Origin: Pseudogracilibacillus sp.
GTDB taxonomy: Bacteria; Bacillota; Bacilli; Bacillales; Amphibacillaceae
Direction of reading: 5' to 3'
DNA length: 64,000 bases
Assembly: GCA_026169815.1 (NCBI GenBank)
Contig: JAPFDT010000002.1
Location: forward strand, 1-64,000
Numbering within the stretch: position 1 is the first letter of the stretch; each line of letters starts with the position of its first letter. The position numbers were made by a program, and so were the translations under genes. Shown here one piece after another: positions 19,058-28,492 of this stretch. The notes beneath the pieces are model-generated. The model was not told the origin of the DNA and searched no databases. It saw only the letters and a list, made by a program, of their open reading frames with translations.

Positions 19058-19867
19058 CTATTTAATAAATTGCTCAACAATTTCACTAAATAACTCTGGT
19101 TGTTCGAGATGAACGGCATGTCCAGCTTCAGGCACAAGGTGATAAACACTATTGTGACAATGCATATCCATTTGTTCATTTAGTCGAACAAATTTCTCAT
19201 CTTCTGCTCCAACAATTAAACAAATTGATACATTTAATTCATCTAATTGATCCCACCAAGAAGGTTGACTTCCTGTTCCCATTGACGTTAACGAGGCAGC
19301 TAGACCTTCTGCTGATTGACTTAAACGTTCTGCGCGAATGTTTTCCTTCATTTGCTCTGACAACTTATTCTGTGTTTGAAATAAAGGAATCATTTCCCAA
19401 AAATCAACAAACGCTTTCACGCCATCATCAACAAGCCGCTTCGCTAATAAAGTGTCTTTTTCAATTCGTTCAGTTCGTTCCTCTTCTGTATGTAATCCAG
19501 GAGAAGCACTTTCTAAAATGAGTGTCTCAATATATAAAGGATACCACATTGCAAAAGATAATGCTGTCCTTCCTCCCATAGAATAGCCTAAAAGATGACA
19601 CTTTTCAATTTCTAAGTAGTCAAATAAACGAGAAAGATGACTGGAAACTGTTTGCATGGAGATATGTGCATCACCTGTTGTTTTCCCGTGACCAGGAAGA
19701 TCAACTGTCACAACACGGTAATTCTCTTCCCATTGTTTTATAAATGGCAACCATGTTGCGCTTGTTCCAGTAAAGCCATGAAGCAAAACGAGCACATCCC
19801 CGTCTCCTCTATCTGTATAAGCATAAGTTGTCTTATCAATTACATGATACTTATAAGTTAAGCTCAT
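19058..19867 (-). CDS. menH: SHCHC synthase (alpha/beta hydrolase)
   Basis: The enzyme makes 2-succinyl-6-hydroxy-cyclohexadiene-carboxylate from the MenD product. The nucleophile elbow GYSMGGR is near residue 95, the oxyanion stretch LLHGFTGTSATW is near residues 29-40, and the catalytic histidine lies in EAGHAVHLEQPE near the C-terminus. It overlaps the end of menD by 17 bases, which indicates coupled translation. Its place between menD and menB supports the call over other alpha/beta hydrolases. Confidence 0.93.
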   Translation of the reverse strand: MSLTYKYHVIDKTTYAYTDRGDGDVLVLLHGFTGTSATWLPFIKQWEENYRVVTVDLPGHGKTTGDAHISMQTVSSHLSRLFDYLEIEKCHLLGYSMGGRTALSFAMWYPLYIETLILESASPGLHTEEERTERIEKDTLLAKRLVDDGVKAFVDFWEMIPLFQTQNKLSEQMKENIRAERLSQSAEGLAASLTSMGTGSQPSWWDQLDELNVSICLIVGAEDEKFVRLNEQMDMHCHNSVYHLVPEAGHAVHLEQPELFSEIVEQFIK

Positions 19868-21602
19868 GTTCTAGCAACCTCTTTTCTATTTTCTTCCAAA
19901 GTTCTCGGTGCCAAATAACATTTTCATCACGCGCTGTTTGTATTTCAATAATGGTGACACCATTTGCAGGCATATTTTCTTTAGCAACTTTTTCAAAAGT
20001 TAGTTTATCTGTTACAAGATGATATGCCGCTCCGTACATTGCTGCTGAATGTTTAAAATCAATATTCAGTGGGGTACCAAATAATGCTTCAAAATGTTTG
20101 GCATCTTGCGCTTGTGGTAAGAAAGAAAAGATACCACCACCATTATTATTAATAAGTAAGATAGTAATATTTATGTTGTAATGACGTGCTGCTAATAAAC
20201 TATTCATGTCATGATAAAAGCTTAAGTCACCGATGATTAACGTAACATGACGTTTTGTCGTTGCAGCAACACCGAGTGCGCTCGACATCGTTCCATCAAT
20301 TCCGCTCGTTCCACGGTTCGCTTCTATCCGAATACGTTTATCCATCCGTTGTAAAAACGTATCTACATCTCTAACCGGCATACTATTTGCTACAAATAAA
20401 ATACTATCTTCTGGCATGTGATGGATAACATCACGGATAACTTCCCCTTCCGTTAATGTTGCGGCATCACTTTGTTGTAATTTAGTAGCTGTTAATGTTT
20501 CTAATCGTTGCCATGTATTCAACCATTCTTGTTGTCTTTCATTACTTTCTGCAATAAACGATAGTAAGTCATCACAAAATAAACGACTTTGTACAAATAA
20601 ATATTCACTATGATGATTTGTTGGTTCTCTCATCTCTTGATTATCTTCAACGACAATTTGTAATGCCGTTTCATGCTCTTGAATAAAAAATAAATAACTT
20701 TTAGAAATTGGCATAGCGCCAAAACGAATAATATAATCAGGAGCTAATTGCCTACGTAATGACTCTGAACGAAAAATCGTATCAGCTGTTGTGACGATAT
20801 TAGACAAATCATGAGTACCTGTACGTAATTGTGATAAAGGATCTGTTAGAATTGGTGCTTGAAGAGCTTCACTTAAGGCAACAATCGAATTAGCCAATGT
20901 TTCATCCACTTGCGGTCCACAAACGATGACACCACGCTTGTTTGCTAGTTTTTTAGCAAGTGCTTGTAAATGGTCTTCTGACAACCGCTTCTCACCTTCA
21001 CAGACCGGATTGTATACTTCTTCCTTTCGTTCTCCCCATAAATTATCTAACGTTAAGTCGGGCGTTAATGGCTCTCTAAACGGAAAATTCACATGAATAG
21101 GACCTGGATTTCCTGCTACAGCATCCATCATGACACGAGAAGCACGATTTCTAACATAACGTAACATTTCTGGAGTTTTTTCAGGTAATGCCATTTCCCA
21201 TGATTTCTTAACAAAATCTCCATACATATGGATTTGATTAATCGTTTGTGATGCGCCAACGTCTCTTAGTTCATGCGGGCGATCAGCTGTCAGTACAACG
21301 AGTGGAATGCGTTGATAATATGCTTCAACCACTGCCGGAAAATAATTCGCCGCCGCTGTACCTGATGTACATACAAGTGCTACTGGCTCTTTTGTTTGCT
21401 TCGCTATTCCTAATGCGTAATAAGCAGCTGAGCGTTCATCAATTAAGATCCATTCTTGCACTTTTTCATGTTCTGTTAATAACATCGCAAGTGGTGTTGA
21501 TCTAGAACCAGGTGAAATAACGACATGACGAAGTCCACTACAAACTAACTCGTCTACAAAGTTCGCAGTGTACCTCGTTAATGTTTCAATATGATTCATC
21601 AT
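19851..21602 (-). CDS. menD: SEPHCHC synthase
   Basis: This thiamine-diphosphate enzyme joins 2-oxoglutarate and isochorismate. It has the three-domain layout of the ThDP family: an N-terminal pyrimidine-binding domain with SPGSRSTPLAM near residue 30, a central domain, and a C-terminal diphosphate-binding domain with GDLSFYHDMNSLL near residue 455. Length 583 is normal. It overlaps menF upstream by 17 bases and menH downstream by 17 bases, so menF-menD-menH form one tight operon. Confidence 0.97.
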   Translation of the reverse strand: MMNHIETLTRYTANFVDELVCSGLRHVVISPGSRSTPLAMLLTEHEKVQEWILIDERSAAYYALGIAKQTKEPVALVCTSGTAAANYFPAVVEAYYQRIPLVVLTADRPHELRDVGASQTINQIHMYGDFVKKSWEMALPEKTPEMLRYVRNRASRVMMDAVAGNPGPIHVNFPFREPLTPDLTLDNLWGERKEEVYNPVCEGEKRLSEDHLQALAKKLANKRGVIVCGPQVDETLANSIVALSEALQAPILTDPLSQLRTGTHDLSNIVTTADTIFRSESLRRQLAPDYIIRFGAMPISKSYLFFIQEHETALQIVVEDNQEMREPTNHHSEYLFVQSRLFCDDLLSFIAESNERQQEWLNTWQRLETLTATKLQQSDAATLTEGEVIRDVIHHMPEDSILFVANSMPVRDVDTFLQRMDKRIRIEANRGTSGIDGTMSSALGVAATTKRHVTLIIGDLSFYHDMNSLLAARHYNINITILLINNNGGGIFSFLPQAQDAKHFEALFGTPLNIDFKHSAAMYGAAYHLVTDKLTFEKVAKENMPANGVTIIEIQTARDENVIWHRELWKKIEKRLLEHELNL

Positions 21603-22992
21603 TATCCTCCAAAACTTGTAACATAGGTAAAAATTTCATTTTCGTTTCTTCAAATTCCATTTCAGGATCAGAATCTCGCATAATTCCACAACCAGCAAAT
21701 AACGATACTTCATTTGCTTGAACTAATCCAGAACGTAAGGCAACAGCAAATTCACTCTTCTCGTTGCTATCTAACCAACCAATTGGCGAACCATACCAAC
21801 CACGATCAAGCTTTTCATGTTCACGCATAAACGCTAATGCTGTATCACGTGGCACTCCACCTAATGCAGGTGTCGGATGTAGTTTTTCAATTAAATCAAA
21901 TACTGAAGCTCCAGCTTTTAAACGAGCTTTTACTGGTGTATATAAATGTTGTAAGTTTCGCAATGGATAAATAATCGGCTCTTCCGGTATGTCGATATAT
22001 TCACAACTATCTTCAATACTTTGTTTAATCATTTGCACGACATATTCATGTTCTTCGCGATTTTTTGGATCGTCTAACAATTCTTCTCGTGCAATTTTTT
22101 CATCACTTTCTGTCGTTGTTCCTCGTGGTGCCGTTCCAGCGAGACAAGTAGATAGTAATTCCTCTCCATCAACTTGGATTAACCTTTCTGGTGTAGCACC
22201 AATAAAACAATTGTCACCATGTTCGAAAGCAAACACATAACTATTCGGTTGTGTCGCAAGTAATTTACGTAACATATCCGTTATGTTTGCTTGCCGATCT
22301 AATGTAAGACGCATTTCCCTAGCTAGGACAATTTTTTTAGCACGATTTGCTTTTATTTCTTCAACAGCCTGTACAACCGTTTGCTTCCAATGTTCAGGAG
22401 CAACAACATGCGTGCCAACAATCTGAGCAACTGGAGCTTTTTCTAATGTTTCATGATGCAATAGTAAAGCTTCAATTTGCATAATATCTTGTAAATAGGT
22501 TGCAACATCATGTTCAGGTTGCATATAACCGTTATACGTCATATAATAAGCACCTTGATAATGCACAATCACCACTTCAGGTATCGTCAATTGACTTGGA
22601 GGATATTTGTCCCAAAGTTCACTTCTTTCACGTAATGGATCAAATGACATTCCTCCAACTGATACGAGTCCTGTACCAGCTACTTTATATTCATTGTGCA
22701 CAACAGCTTGTTCTAAAAGTGCATTCCATTGTTCTTCTATCTGTGAAAAGCGATTATCGTGTGCTACAATCTTATGCACACATCCAATTCCAACAATTGA
22801 AAAATCATTATCACTATTTGTCCAAAATGTTCGATCTTTATTCGTTTGTTTTGCAGCTAAAAAAACATCTAATAAATCAATTGGCGAAATTTGTTTCGTC
22901 CAACTGAATAATTGTTTCATTTGTAATGACATTGCCATGTCCTGTACCTTATATAATAAATGCTTTAATGTCATTTCTTTCATATCAATCAT
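21586..22992 (-). CDS. menF: Menaquinone-specific isochorismate synthase
   Basis: It converts chorismate to isochorismate, the first committed step to menaquinone. The C-terminal chorismate-binding domain shows KIVLAREM (about residues 223-230), FIGATPERLI, GTAPRG and HPTPALGGVP. The N-terminal third is variable, as in the family. ATG 22992 follows GGAGG by 7 bases. It is the first gene of the leftward men operon and diverges from menA. Confidence 0.95.
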   Translation of the reverse strand: MIDMKEMTLKHLLYKVQDMAMSLQMKQLFSWTKQISPIDLLDVFLAAKQTNKDRTFWTNSDNDFSIVGIGCVHKIVAHDNRFSQIEEQWNALLEQAVVHNEYKVAGTGLVSVGGMSFDPLRERSELWDKYPPSQLTIPEVVIVHYQGAYYMTYNGYMQPEHDVATYLQDIMQIEALLLHHETLEKAPVAQIVGTHVVAPEHWKQTVVQAVEEIKANRAKKIVLAREMRLTLDRQANITDMLRKLLATQPNSYVFAFEHGDNCFIGATPERLIQVDGEELLSTCLAGTAPRGTTTESDEKIAREELLDDPKNREEHEYVVQMIKQSIEDSCEYIDIPEEPIIYPLRNLQHLYTPVKARLKAGASVFDLIEKLHPTPALGGVPRDTALAFMREHEKLDRGWYGSPIGWLDSNEKSEFAVALRSGLVQANEVSLFAGCGIMRDSDPEMEFEETKMKFLPMLQVLEDNDESY

Positions 22993-23036
22993 GTCAAAAC
23001 CTCCATTAATACGTAGCGATAAAAGGCTACCCTTCT

Positions 23037-23065
23037 ATTTTATTCCCTTTTACGTCTATTCTCAA
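23037..23065 (-). promoter_or_regulatory. Probable menF operon promoter
   Basis: TTGAGA (23065-23060) and TAAAAT (23042-23037) are 17 bases apart on the minus strand, about 45 bases before the menF start. Confidence 0.5.
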
Positions 23066-23163
23066 GGAAACGGCACATTTTAACGAACAATTGTATAAAA
23101 CCGATTACTTAGCTGTCATATTCTCATCTATCACACTATTCAGATACATAAAAGGCTACTCCG

Positions 23164-23193
23164 TTGACACTTCACTACTACTTACAATAAAAT
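23164..23193 (+). promoter_or_regulatory. Probable menA promoter
   Basis: TTGACA (23164-23169) and TAAAAT (23188-23193) are 18 bases apart, about 40 bases before menA. With the menF promoter this gives a divergent men regulatory region. Confidence 0.55.
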
Positions 23194-23230
23194 AAAAGAG
23201 AGAGATTAGTTTAATTAGAGGAGATTAAGA

Positions 23231-24166
23231 ATGAACGAGAATAAAGTCAATATACAAGAAGCACTTAATGAGCGTGAAGGGTTCCAAGTCTGGTGGAGAT
23301 TACTTCGACCACATACACTAACTGCCGCATTTGTTCCTGTTTTTGTCGGTACGATGTATGCCTTAGTCGTGAATGATGTGTTTCATACAGGTTTATTTTT
23401 AGCAATGTTATTTGCTTCACTATTAATTCAAGCAGCAACAAATATGTTCAATGAATATTATGATTATGTACGCGGGCTTGATCATGAAGGTTCTGTCGGA
23501 ATTGGAGGTACCATTGTCCGTGATGGGATTGCCCCGAAGACGGTTCTACGTTTAGGGTTTGGCTTTTTTGCAATTGCTATTTTACTAGGTTTATATATTT
23601 CAATGACAACTAGTTGGTGGATTGCTTTTATTGGTCTGATATCAATGATAATCGGGTACTTATATACAGGTGGCCCACTACCGATTGCGTACACACCGTT
23701 TGGTGAATTATTTTCTGGCTTATTAATGGGTACCGTCATTATCGGAATTAGTTACTTCATTCAAACGATGACAATAACGAAAGAAGTTATTTTTATTTCC
23801 ATTCCTATCGCGATATTTATTGGTGCGATTTTATTATCCAATAATATTCGAGATTTAGATAACGATAAAGAAAGCGGCAGGAAAACAATTGCAATTTTAT
23901 TAGGAAAAGAAAATGCGATTAAATTTTTACAACTATTATTTATCGTTGCTTATTTATTAACAATCTTTTTTATCGGATTTGGTATGTTACCTTTACTAGC
24001 AATTATTTCATTCCTTAGTATTAAAAAAGCAATCGAAGTAATTCAAGGATTTCATAAAGGACAAACTCCAATTGAGATGATGGCACCAATGGCTGCTACA
24101 GGAAAAACAAATACGATTTACGGTCTACTACTCGGACTTTCGTTACTCATTACATCTTTTATATAA
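23231..24166 (+). CDS. menA: 1,4-Dihydroxy-2-naphthoate polyprenyltransferase
   Basis: This integral membrane UbiA-family enzyme attaches the isoprenoid tail to dihydroxynaphthoate. The two Asp-rich motifs that bind the prenyl diphosphate through magnesium are NMFNEYYDYVRGLD (about residues 72-85) and NNIRDLDNDKESGRKT (about 208-223). About eight or nine hydrophobic segments can be counted. GAGGAG precedes ATG 23231. It diverges from menF and is followed after 21 bases by a thioesterase gene that probably acts in the same pathway. Confidence 0.95.
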   Translation: MNENKVNIQEALNEREGFQVWWRLLRPHTLTAAFVPVFVGTMYALVVNDVFHTGLFLAMLFASLLIQAATNMFNEYYDYVRGLDHEGSVGIGGTIVRDGIAPKTVLRLGFGFFAIAILLGLYISMTTSWWIAFIGLISMIIGYLYTGGPLPIAYTPFGELFSGLLMGTVIIGISYFIQTMTITKEVIFISIPIAIFIGAILLSNNIRDLDNDKESGRKTIAILLGKENAIKFLQLLFIVAYLLTIFFIGFGMLPLLAIISFLSIKKAIEVIQGFHKGQTPIEMMAPMAATGKTNTIYGLLLGLSLLITSFI

Positions 24167-24187
24167 AAAAATCAGGGGGAATATTCT

Positions 24188-24571
24188 ATGGATATGCAAA
24201 ATCAGTTAATGGAATCTTTAGGTATTGAGTTTATTACGACGGAAAAAGATAAAATTGTTATGACAATGCCTGTCGATGAACGGACACATCAACCAGCTGG
24301 ATTTCTCCACGGAGGAGCTAGTGTTTTATTAGCCGAAACTGCTGCAAGTGTCGGAGGCTTCTTAAATGTAGATACGTCAACACATTCTGTATTTGGTGTT
24401 GAAATTAACGCAAACCATATCCGTAGTAAACGTGAAGGTGTTGTCACTGCAACAGCAACCCCACTTCACATTGGCCGAACGAGTATGGTCTGGAATATTA
24501 CCATTACAGATGAAGCAGATAAATTAATTTGTACTTCGCGTTGTACGCTAGGAGTAGTGGAACGACGATAA
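24188..24571 (+). CDS. menI: Hotdog thioesterase, likely DHNA-CoA thioesterase
   Basis: A 127-residue 4-hydroxybenzoyl-CoA-type hotdog enzyme with the signature HQPAGFLHGGASVLLAETAAS, in which the glutamate is the usual catalytic base. The closest known relative is the YuxO/MenI type, which releases dihydroxynaphthoate from its CoA ester. Placement directly behind menA in a menaquinone cluster supports that role. An unspecific PaaI-like thioesterase is the alternative, since the family cannot be split by motif alone. Confidence 0.8.
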   Translation: MDMQNQLMESLGIEFITTEKDKIVMTMPVDERTHQPAGFLHGGASVLLAETAASVGGFLNVDTSTHSVFGVEINANHIRSKREGVVTATATPLHIGRTSMVWNITITDEADKLICTSRCTLGVVERR

Positions 24572-24592
24572 AAATAAAGAGGTGAACTTACT

Positions 24593-25357
24593 ATGTGTAT
24601 TGTCACTTTTCATCATCAAGAACATCCAAAATACAAATTAATTGTCGCATCAAATCGAGATGAATTTTATGAACGCCCTACGGCACAAGCCGATTTTTGG
24701 AATGATCATCCATCCATTTTAGCTGGACGAGACTTAAAAGAATACGGTACTTGGCTCGGGATAACGAAACAAGGAAGAATTGCTATTTTAACTAATTATC
24801 GTGACTTAGCATCCGAACGTGATGATCGAAAGTCACGTGGTCAACTCGTCAATCAATTTTTAATGGAAAATGATGAGCCATATCATTTATTTGAGGAATT
24901 ACAATCTAATAAATCGCAATATAATGGCTTTAATTTAATAGCTGGTACAGTGGATGAACTATATCATTACGGAAACAATGAAGCTAAGATTACGCCAATA
25001 ACATCTGGGGCGCATTCAATAAGCAATGGTCCCCTTCTAGCTAGTTGGCCAAAAACAATGAAAGCAAAAGAAATGATGCAACAATATGTTCGTAACCACG
25101 ACGAAATTTATATCGATGATTTATTCGAGCAATTAAATAATCGTGAACTCGCATTAGATGAATACTTACCAAATACAGGTATTGACCTTCCTTTAGAACG
25201 AAATTTATCATCGATATTTATTGATAAGGTGGAAAATTACGGAACAAGAACATCGACCATCATCCTTGTCACCCATGACAATGACGTTACGTTCGTGGAA
25301 AGAACATTTAACCAAGGCGCATATTCAGACGAAAGACAATTTACTTTTTCGATATGA
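24593..25357 (+). CDS. NRDE/TANGO2-family protein
   Basis: A 254-residue protein beginning Met-Cys-Ile-Val with the family signature SNRDEFYERPT at about residues 20-30, from which the NRDE name comes. The Cys2 suggests an N-terminal-nucleophile hydrolase fold after Met removal. Members include the eukaryotic TANGO2. The bacterial function is not established, though heme-related roles have been proposed for the eukaryotic protein. It lies 21 bases after the thioesterase and is probably the last gene of the menA unit. Confidence 0.85.
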   Translation: MCIVTFHHQEHPKYKLIVASNRDEFYERPTAQADFWNDHPSILAGRDLKEYGTWLGITKQGRIAILTNYRDLASERDDRKSRGQLVNQFLMENDEPYHLFEELQSNKSQYNGFNLIAGTVDELYHYGNNEAKITPITSGAHSISNGPLLASWPKTMKAKEMMQQYVRNHDEIYIDDLFEQLNNRELALDEYLPNTGIDLPLERNLSSIFIDKVENYGTRTSTIILVTHDNDVTFVERTFNQGAYSDERQFTFSI

Positions 25358-25676
25358 ATCGATTTAATAATAGGAAGATTTGATTGAAAACACGAACGTT
25401 TAGTTATCAAATTTTTAAATCTTACGTTTTCAGCTTATGTAACTAAGTTTACTTGAATGGAAGCCGACTGACTCTTGCGAGAAAAGCAAAAGTTCTTCGG
25501 TGGGTGAACGATAGTGAAACCCATGAGTCCGAAAATCCTTACAACAACACGTTAGTGTTGTTGTAAGAGTTGAGGCCATGCCCGCAGAAAGCAGTCGACT
25601 GCAATGAAAGGTAACGGGATTATTATTAAACGTAATGTTCGTGTTTAAATTTCTAAAACAAATTATAATATCGATT
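25354..25676 (+). repeat. Family A palindromic element, copy A3
   Basis: A full-size copy of about 320 bp. Outer arms are AATCGATTTAATAATAG near 25355 and ATAATATCGATTT near 25663. Inner arms are ACACGAACGTTTA near 25390 and AACGTAATGTTCGTGT near 25634. The core is AAGCCGACTGACTC/GCAGTCGACTGC, with the hairpin ACAACAACACGTTAGTGTTGTTGT near 25540. The insert GGTGGGTGAACGATAGTGAA near 25500 is not in the other copies. It overlaps the 3' end of the NRDE gene by a few bases. Confidence 0.78.
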
Positions 25677-25689
25677 TACTATAATTAAA

Positions 25690-25725
25690 AAACCTCTACT
25701 TTACATTTTTGTAAAGTAGAGGTTT
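25690..25725. terminator. Bidirectional terminator before ribU
   Basis: AAACCTCTACTTTAC pairs perfectly with GTAAAGTAGAGGTTT around a 6-base loop, 12 bases after the ribU stop codon on the minus strand. Confidence 0.85.
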
Positions 25726-25736
25726 CCTTATTTTAT

Positions 25737-26318
25737 TTATAATGCTTCCATTCTTTTTTGATTAATCCATTCACTCATTTTCATGAAAACAGGAACGAAT
25801 AATAAACTAACGATTATTCCTTTTATGAAGTTAAATGGTAATACTCCAGCAAGTACAGCCCCGGTTTTAATCGTATCATTCATTTCCATACCTATTAAAA
25901 TTGAATAAGCAGGTAGAATAATAAAATAGTTTAATACACTCATAACAACTGCCATACCTACTGTTCCAATAATTAATCCCAACACTACACTTTTCACACC
26001 TTGATAACGTCGATACAAGTATGCAACTGGGAATACAAACAGTGATCCAGCAATAAAGTTTGCCGTTACACCAATCGGATCCGTTGCACCTGACGCAACA
26101 AAGTATAACAAGTTTTTAATTAATACGACGACAACCCCCGCTAATGGTGAAAAAATTAATCCCGCAAGTAGTGCCGGCACATCACTAAAGTCCACTTTTA
26201 AATAAGGTGGTAACAATGGTAATGGAAAACTAATGAAAAACAATACAAGTGAAATAGCAGCTAACAACGATAAAACAACTAATTTAACTAATTTTGATGA
26301 GCGTTGTGATTGCATCAT
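25737..26318 (-). CDS. ribU: Riboflavin ECF transporter S component
   Basis: A 193-residue membrane protein with about five or six hydrophobic segments. It contains the RibU-type features PYLKVDFSDVPALLAG near residues 37-52 and the Asn/Gly-rich TANFIAGSLFVFPVAYLYRR. It binds riboflavin and works with a shared EcfA/A'/T module encoded elsewhere. The FMN riboswitch in front of it independently supports the substrate. GGAGG precedes ATG 26318. Confidence 0.95.
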   Translation of the reverse strand: MMQSQRSSKLVKLVVLSLLAAISLVLFFISFPLPLLPPYLKVDFSDVPALLAGLIFSPLAGVVVVLIKNLLYFVASGATDPIGVTANFIAGSLFVFPVAYLYRRYQGVKSVVLGLIIGTVGMAVVMSVLNYFIILPAYSILIGMEMNDTIKTGAVLAGVLPFNFIKGIIVSLLFVPVFMKMSEWINQKRMEAL

Positions 26319-26394
26319 CGATTTCCTCCTTCATCGATATCGATTCACCAGTATTGATGAAGGGAAAGCTATCTTTTCCATATGAATCCAAAAA

Positions 26395-26605
26395 TGCCCT
26401 AAAACAATTGTTTTAGGGCATATACACATACAGAAAAAGTAACGTACAATTAAAAAATAGTACGATTAGCCTCATCTTCTCCCATCCAGACTTTAACTGT
26501 CGGTTCTGGACTTGCACCAGATCAACCACTAAAAAAATAGTGGGTCACGGACTTAAGTGTTCACACTTTTACCGTCGGTCGGGAATTACACCCTGCCCCG
26601 AAAAT
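26395..26605 (-). promoter_or_regulatory. FMN (RFN) riboswitch with terminator before ribU
   Basis: On the minus strand the RFN consensus runs from CGGGGCAGGGTGTAATTCCC (near 26600) through CCGACGGTAAAAGT, GTCCGTGACCCACT and CTGGTGCAAGTCCAG to GACAGTTAAAGTCTGGATGG and GAGAAGATGAGG (near 26470). The variable P6-like stem is CCACTATTTTTTTAGTGG. A terminator, TGCCCTAAAACAATTGTTTTAGGGCA, lies at 26420-26395 with a T tail. FMN binding should stop ribU transcription. Confidence 0.95.
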
Positions 26606-27352
26606 GAATCGATATTTATTTGTATCTTTATAATAGGATAAATGGTGGTAGATTGCAAGTGTGTTGCACTTTTTCATTTTTCGTAATCGTTGCTTTTGGC
26701 TCGTTTATGTTTGGTTTTGGTGAATTTGGACAACAATTGGGCAACAAATTACAGTGCTTAAACATACTGATATGTCAAGGGTAATTGATGTTTCGAAAAA
26801 TATATTTGTACGAATCGGTCAACAAGATTTGAAACAAGAAGTAATAAGCAAGACTTAACTAAAAATCAATATACCAAATAAGCTAATATGTTTAAGTCGT
26901 TCTTGATTATATCCATTAGCTGTTCTGCTCTTTTAATCTCCTTGTTATAAATACCTTTTACTATTTAAAAGAACAGAGAAATTAAGCAGCTGCAAGATTG
27001 GAGTAATAAAATATAAATGAAGACATCACTTTTGTAGTGTTTTATTTTAATACAATAAATATAAATTCAAAGCTTAATCCTCTCGTAAATGACAGAATTG
27101 AAAACCTCTCCAAAGTAAACCTCAATCAAACAACATTAAAAAGTCACGTACCCCATTTAGATAACCATTTAACCTCCTAAGACCATAAACATAAACCTAA
27201 CAAAAATTAATACAATCCACATAGTAATTTTTTAAACTTGTTCAATTTACTTAGAGGCATATTTATCATTTGTTGCTCTGCGCAGACAAGCGCCGATGCT
27301 GATACATTTATAAACCATAAGATGTATCAACAAATCAGAAAGGATGATTCAT
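26606..27352. other. Gene-poor intergenic region
   Basis: About 750 AT-rich bases with no supported gene. The only distinct structure is the perfect 8-base inverted repeat TGATACAT (27300-27307) and ATGTATCA (27322-27329), just before the cysteine-rich gene. A short open frame near 26772 (28 codons) has no ribosome binding site. The sequence may be the remains of lost genes. Confidence 0.5.
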
Positions 27353-27982
27353 ATGTCAGATTCACTAGAAAGCATGAACAAAAATAAAGGTTGTGATTGT
27401 GGATATCAAGATAGACCTTGTTATAAGTGTAAGTATAATCAGGTAGAAAACTGTCCTCCACAACTTGCAACAGATTGTATTGTAGTTGATTCACTCGTTT
27501 GTTCCCAAAAGGTATATAAGGTAGCTGAGCTATCAGTTCCTATCCCAACTCTTGGTGACATCATTTCAATTGGTCCTGGGGGTACGATAACTCCACTTGT
27601 TACACTTACACCAGATATAAGGGGTGTCGTTAATCAAATTACTGTTGTAAAGAACATGGTTATTAATACTGGATATCTTCCTGCAAATATTACCATTCTT
27701 GGCATTGAAACACCGTTACAAATAAATATTCCTTTTCAACAAGAAACAGTTTGCCCAGGCGTCTGTCCAGAAGATACAGTAACAGAATCACCTTATAAAA
27801 TTGAATCTGTTGTAACCCAAGGAATTGAAGCGCTCGGAGTAAGTGTTGCTAACATCTTATTCAAAGTTATATTATCAACAAACTTAACAGTCACAAGACC
27901 TGTTATCACTAAATCATCTGATTTAAAAGTAGTTCAAGATGTTAATGATGATCGTTGTGAGCGGAGTGATTGGTATGGTTAA
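27353..27982 (+). CDS. Cysteine-rich protein, possible SPOCS/DUF3794-type spore coat protein
   Basis: A 209-residue protein without a signal peptide. The first 40 residues contain seven cysteines (GCDCGY, CYKCKY, NCPP, DCIVVDSLVC). The body is beta-rich and carries FQQETVCPGVCPEDT near residue 130 and ILFKVILSTNLTVTRPV near the C-terminus. The pattern resembles Bacillus spore-envelope proteins with SPOCS-like domains, but that is recognition by eye only. ATG 27353 fits AGAAAGGATG better than the in-frame ATG 27344. Its stop overlaps the next gene by 8 bases. Confidence 0.6.
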   Translation: MSDSLESMNKNKGCDCGYQDRPCYKCKYNQVENCPPQLATDCIVVDSLVCSQKVYKVAELSVPIPTLGDIISIGPGGTITPLVTLTPDIRGVVNQITVVKNMVINTGYLPANITILGIETPLQINIPFQQETVCPGVCPEDTVTESPYKIESVVTQGIEALGVSVANILFKVILSTNLTVTRPVITKSSDLKVVQDVNDDRCERSDWYG

Positions 27983-28202
27983 ACAAAGCCCCTTTCAACA
28001 AGATTTATTTGATTTTAATTATATAGAAAATCAAGTTGCTGATATCAAAAAATCGATTGATAAAGAGAATGATAATATTGATGAACAACAATTATCAGAG
28101 ATATTAAACAATCAATTAGTTATATTAGAAAATATTCAACAGTTGCTTTCCGAAATCGACGACAATACGAAGAAAAAAACCTGGTTTAATTCAAAGAAAT
28201 AA
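27975..28202 (+). CDS. Small coiled-coil partner protein
   Basis: A 75-residue acidic protein, largely helical, with heptad-like stretches (YIENQVADIKKSIDKEN, LSEILNNQLVILENIQQLL) that predict a coiled coil, and a basic tail (KKKTWFNSKK). ATG 27975 lies inside the end of the cysteine-rich gene, with GGAG 8 bases before, so the pair is translationally coupled. Function is unknown; a structural partner of the upstream protein is an inference. Confidence 0.6.
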   Translation: MVKQSPFQQDLFDFNYIENQVADIKKSIDKENDNIDEQQLSEILNNQLVILENIQQLLSEIDDNTKKKTWFNSKK

Positions 28203-28229
28203 AAAGAGGGGTTCATTCCCTCTTTTTAT
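28201..28229 (+). terminator. Terminator of the cysteine-rich cassette
   Basis: AAAAAGAGGG pairs with CCCTCTTTTT around a 7-base loop and continues into TATTTTTT, directly after the stop codon. Confidence 0.85.
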
Positions 28230-28492
28230 TTTTTCTTGTAATATCATTTATATGTTTATGTCTTCTTTTTTGCTACACATATATATATTTCTAAGCACTT
28301 CATTAGCATAAATAATTAAATTTCTCTTTCATGTAATACATAAATTTAAAGGAAACTTATACCTTTTACAATGAAAATAATATTGAACACTATTTAGAAA
28401 TTGTCTATATTGAATATTAATACTTCCTTTTTATCCTTCTTACTTATTTAAATCATACACTTATATCATGTTTTGTTTACGATATCATTTTT

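Noticed and set aside
26772-26858. Short open frame of 28 codons in the gap before the cysteine-rich gene
   Set aside because: No ribosome binding site and no recognised similarity; kept only as a note on the gap.
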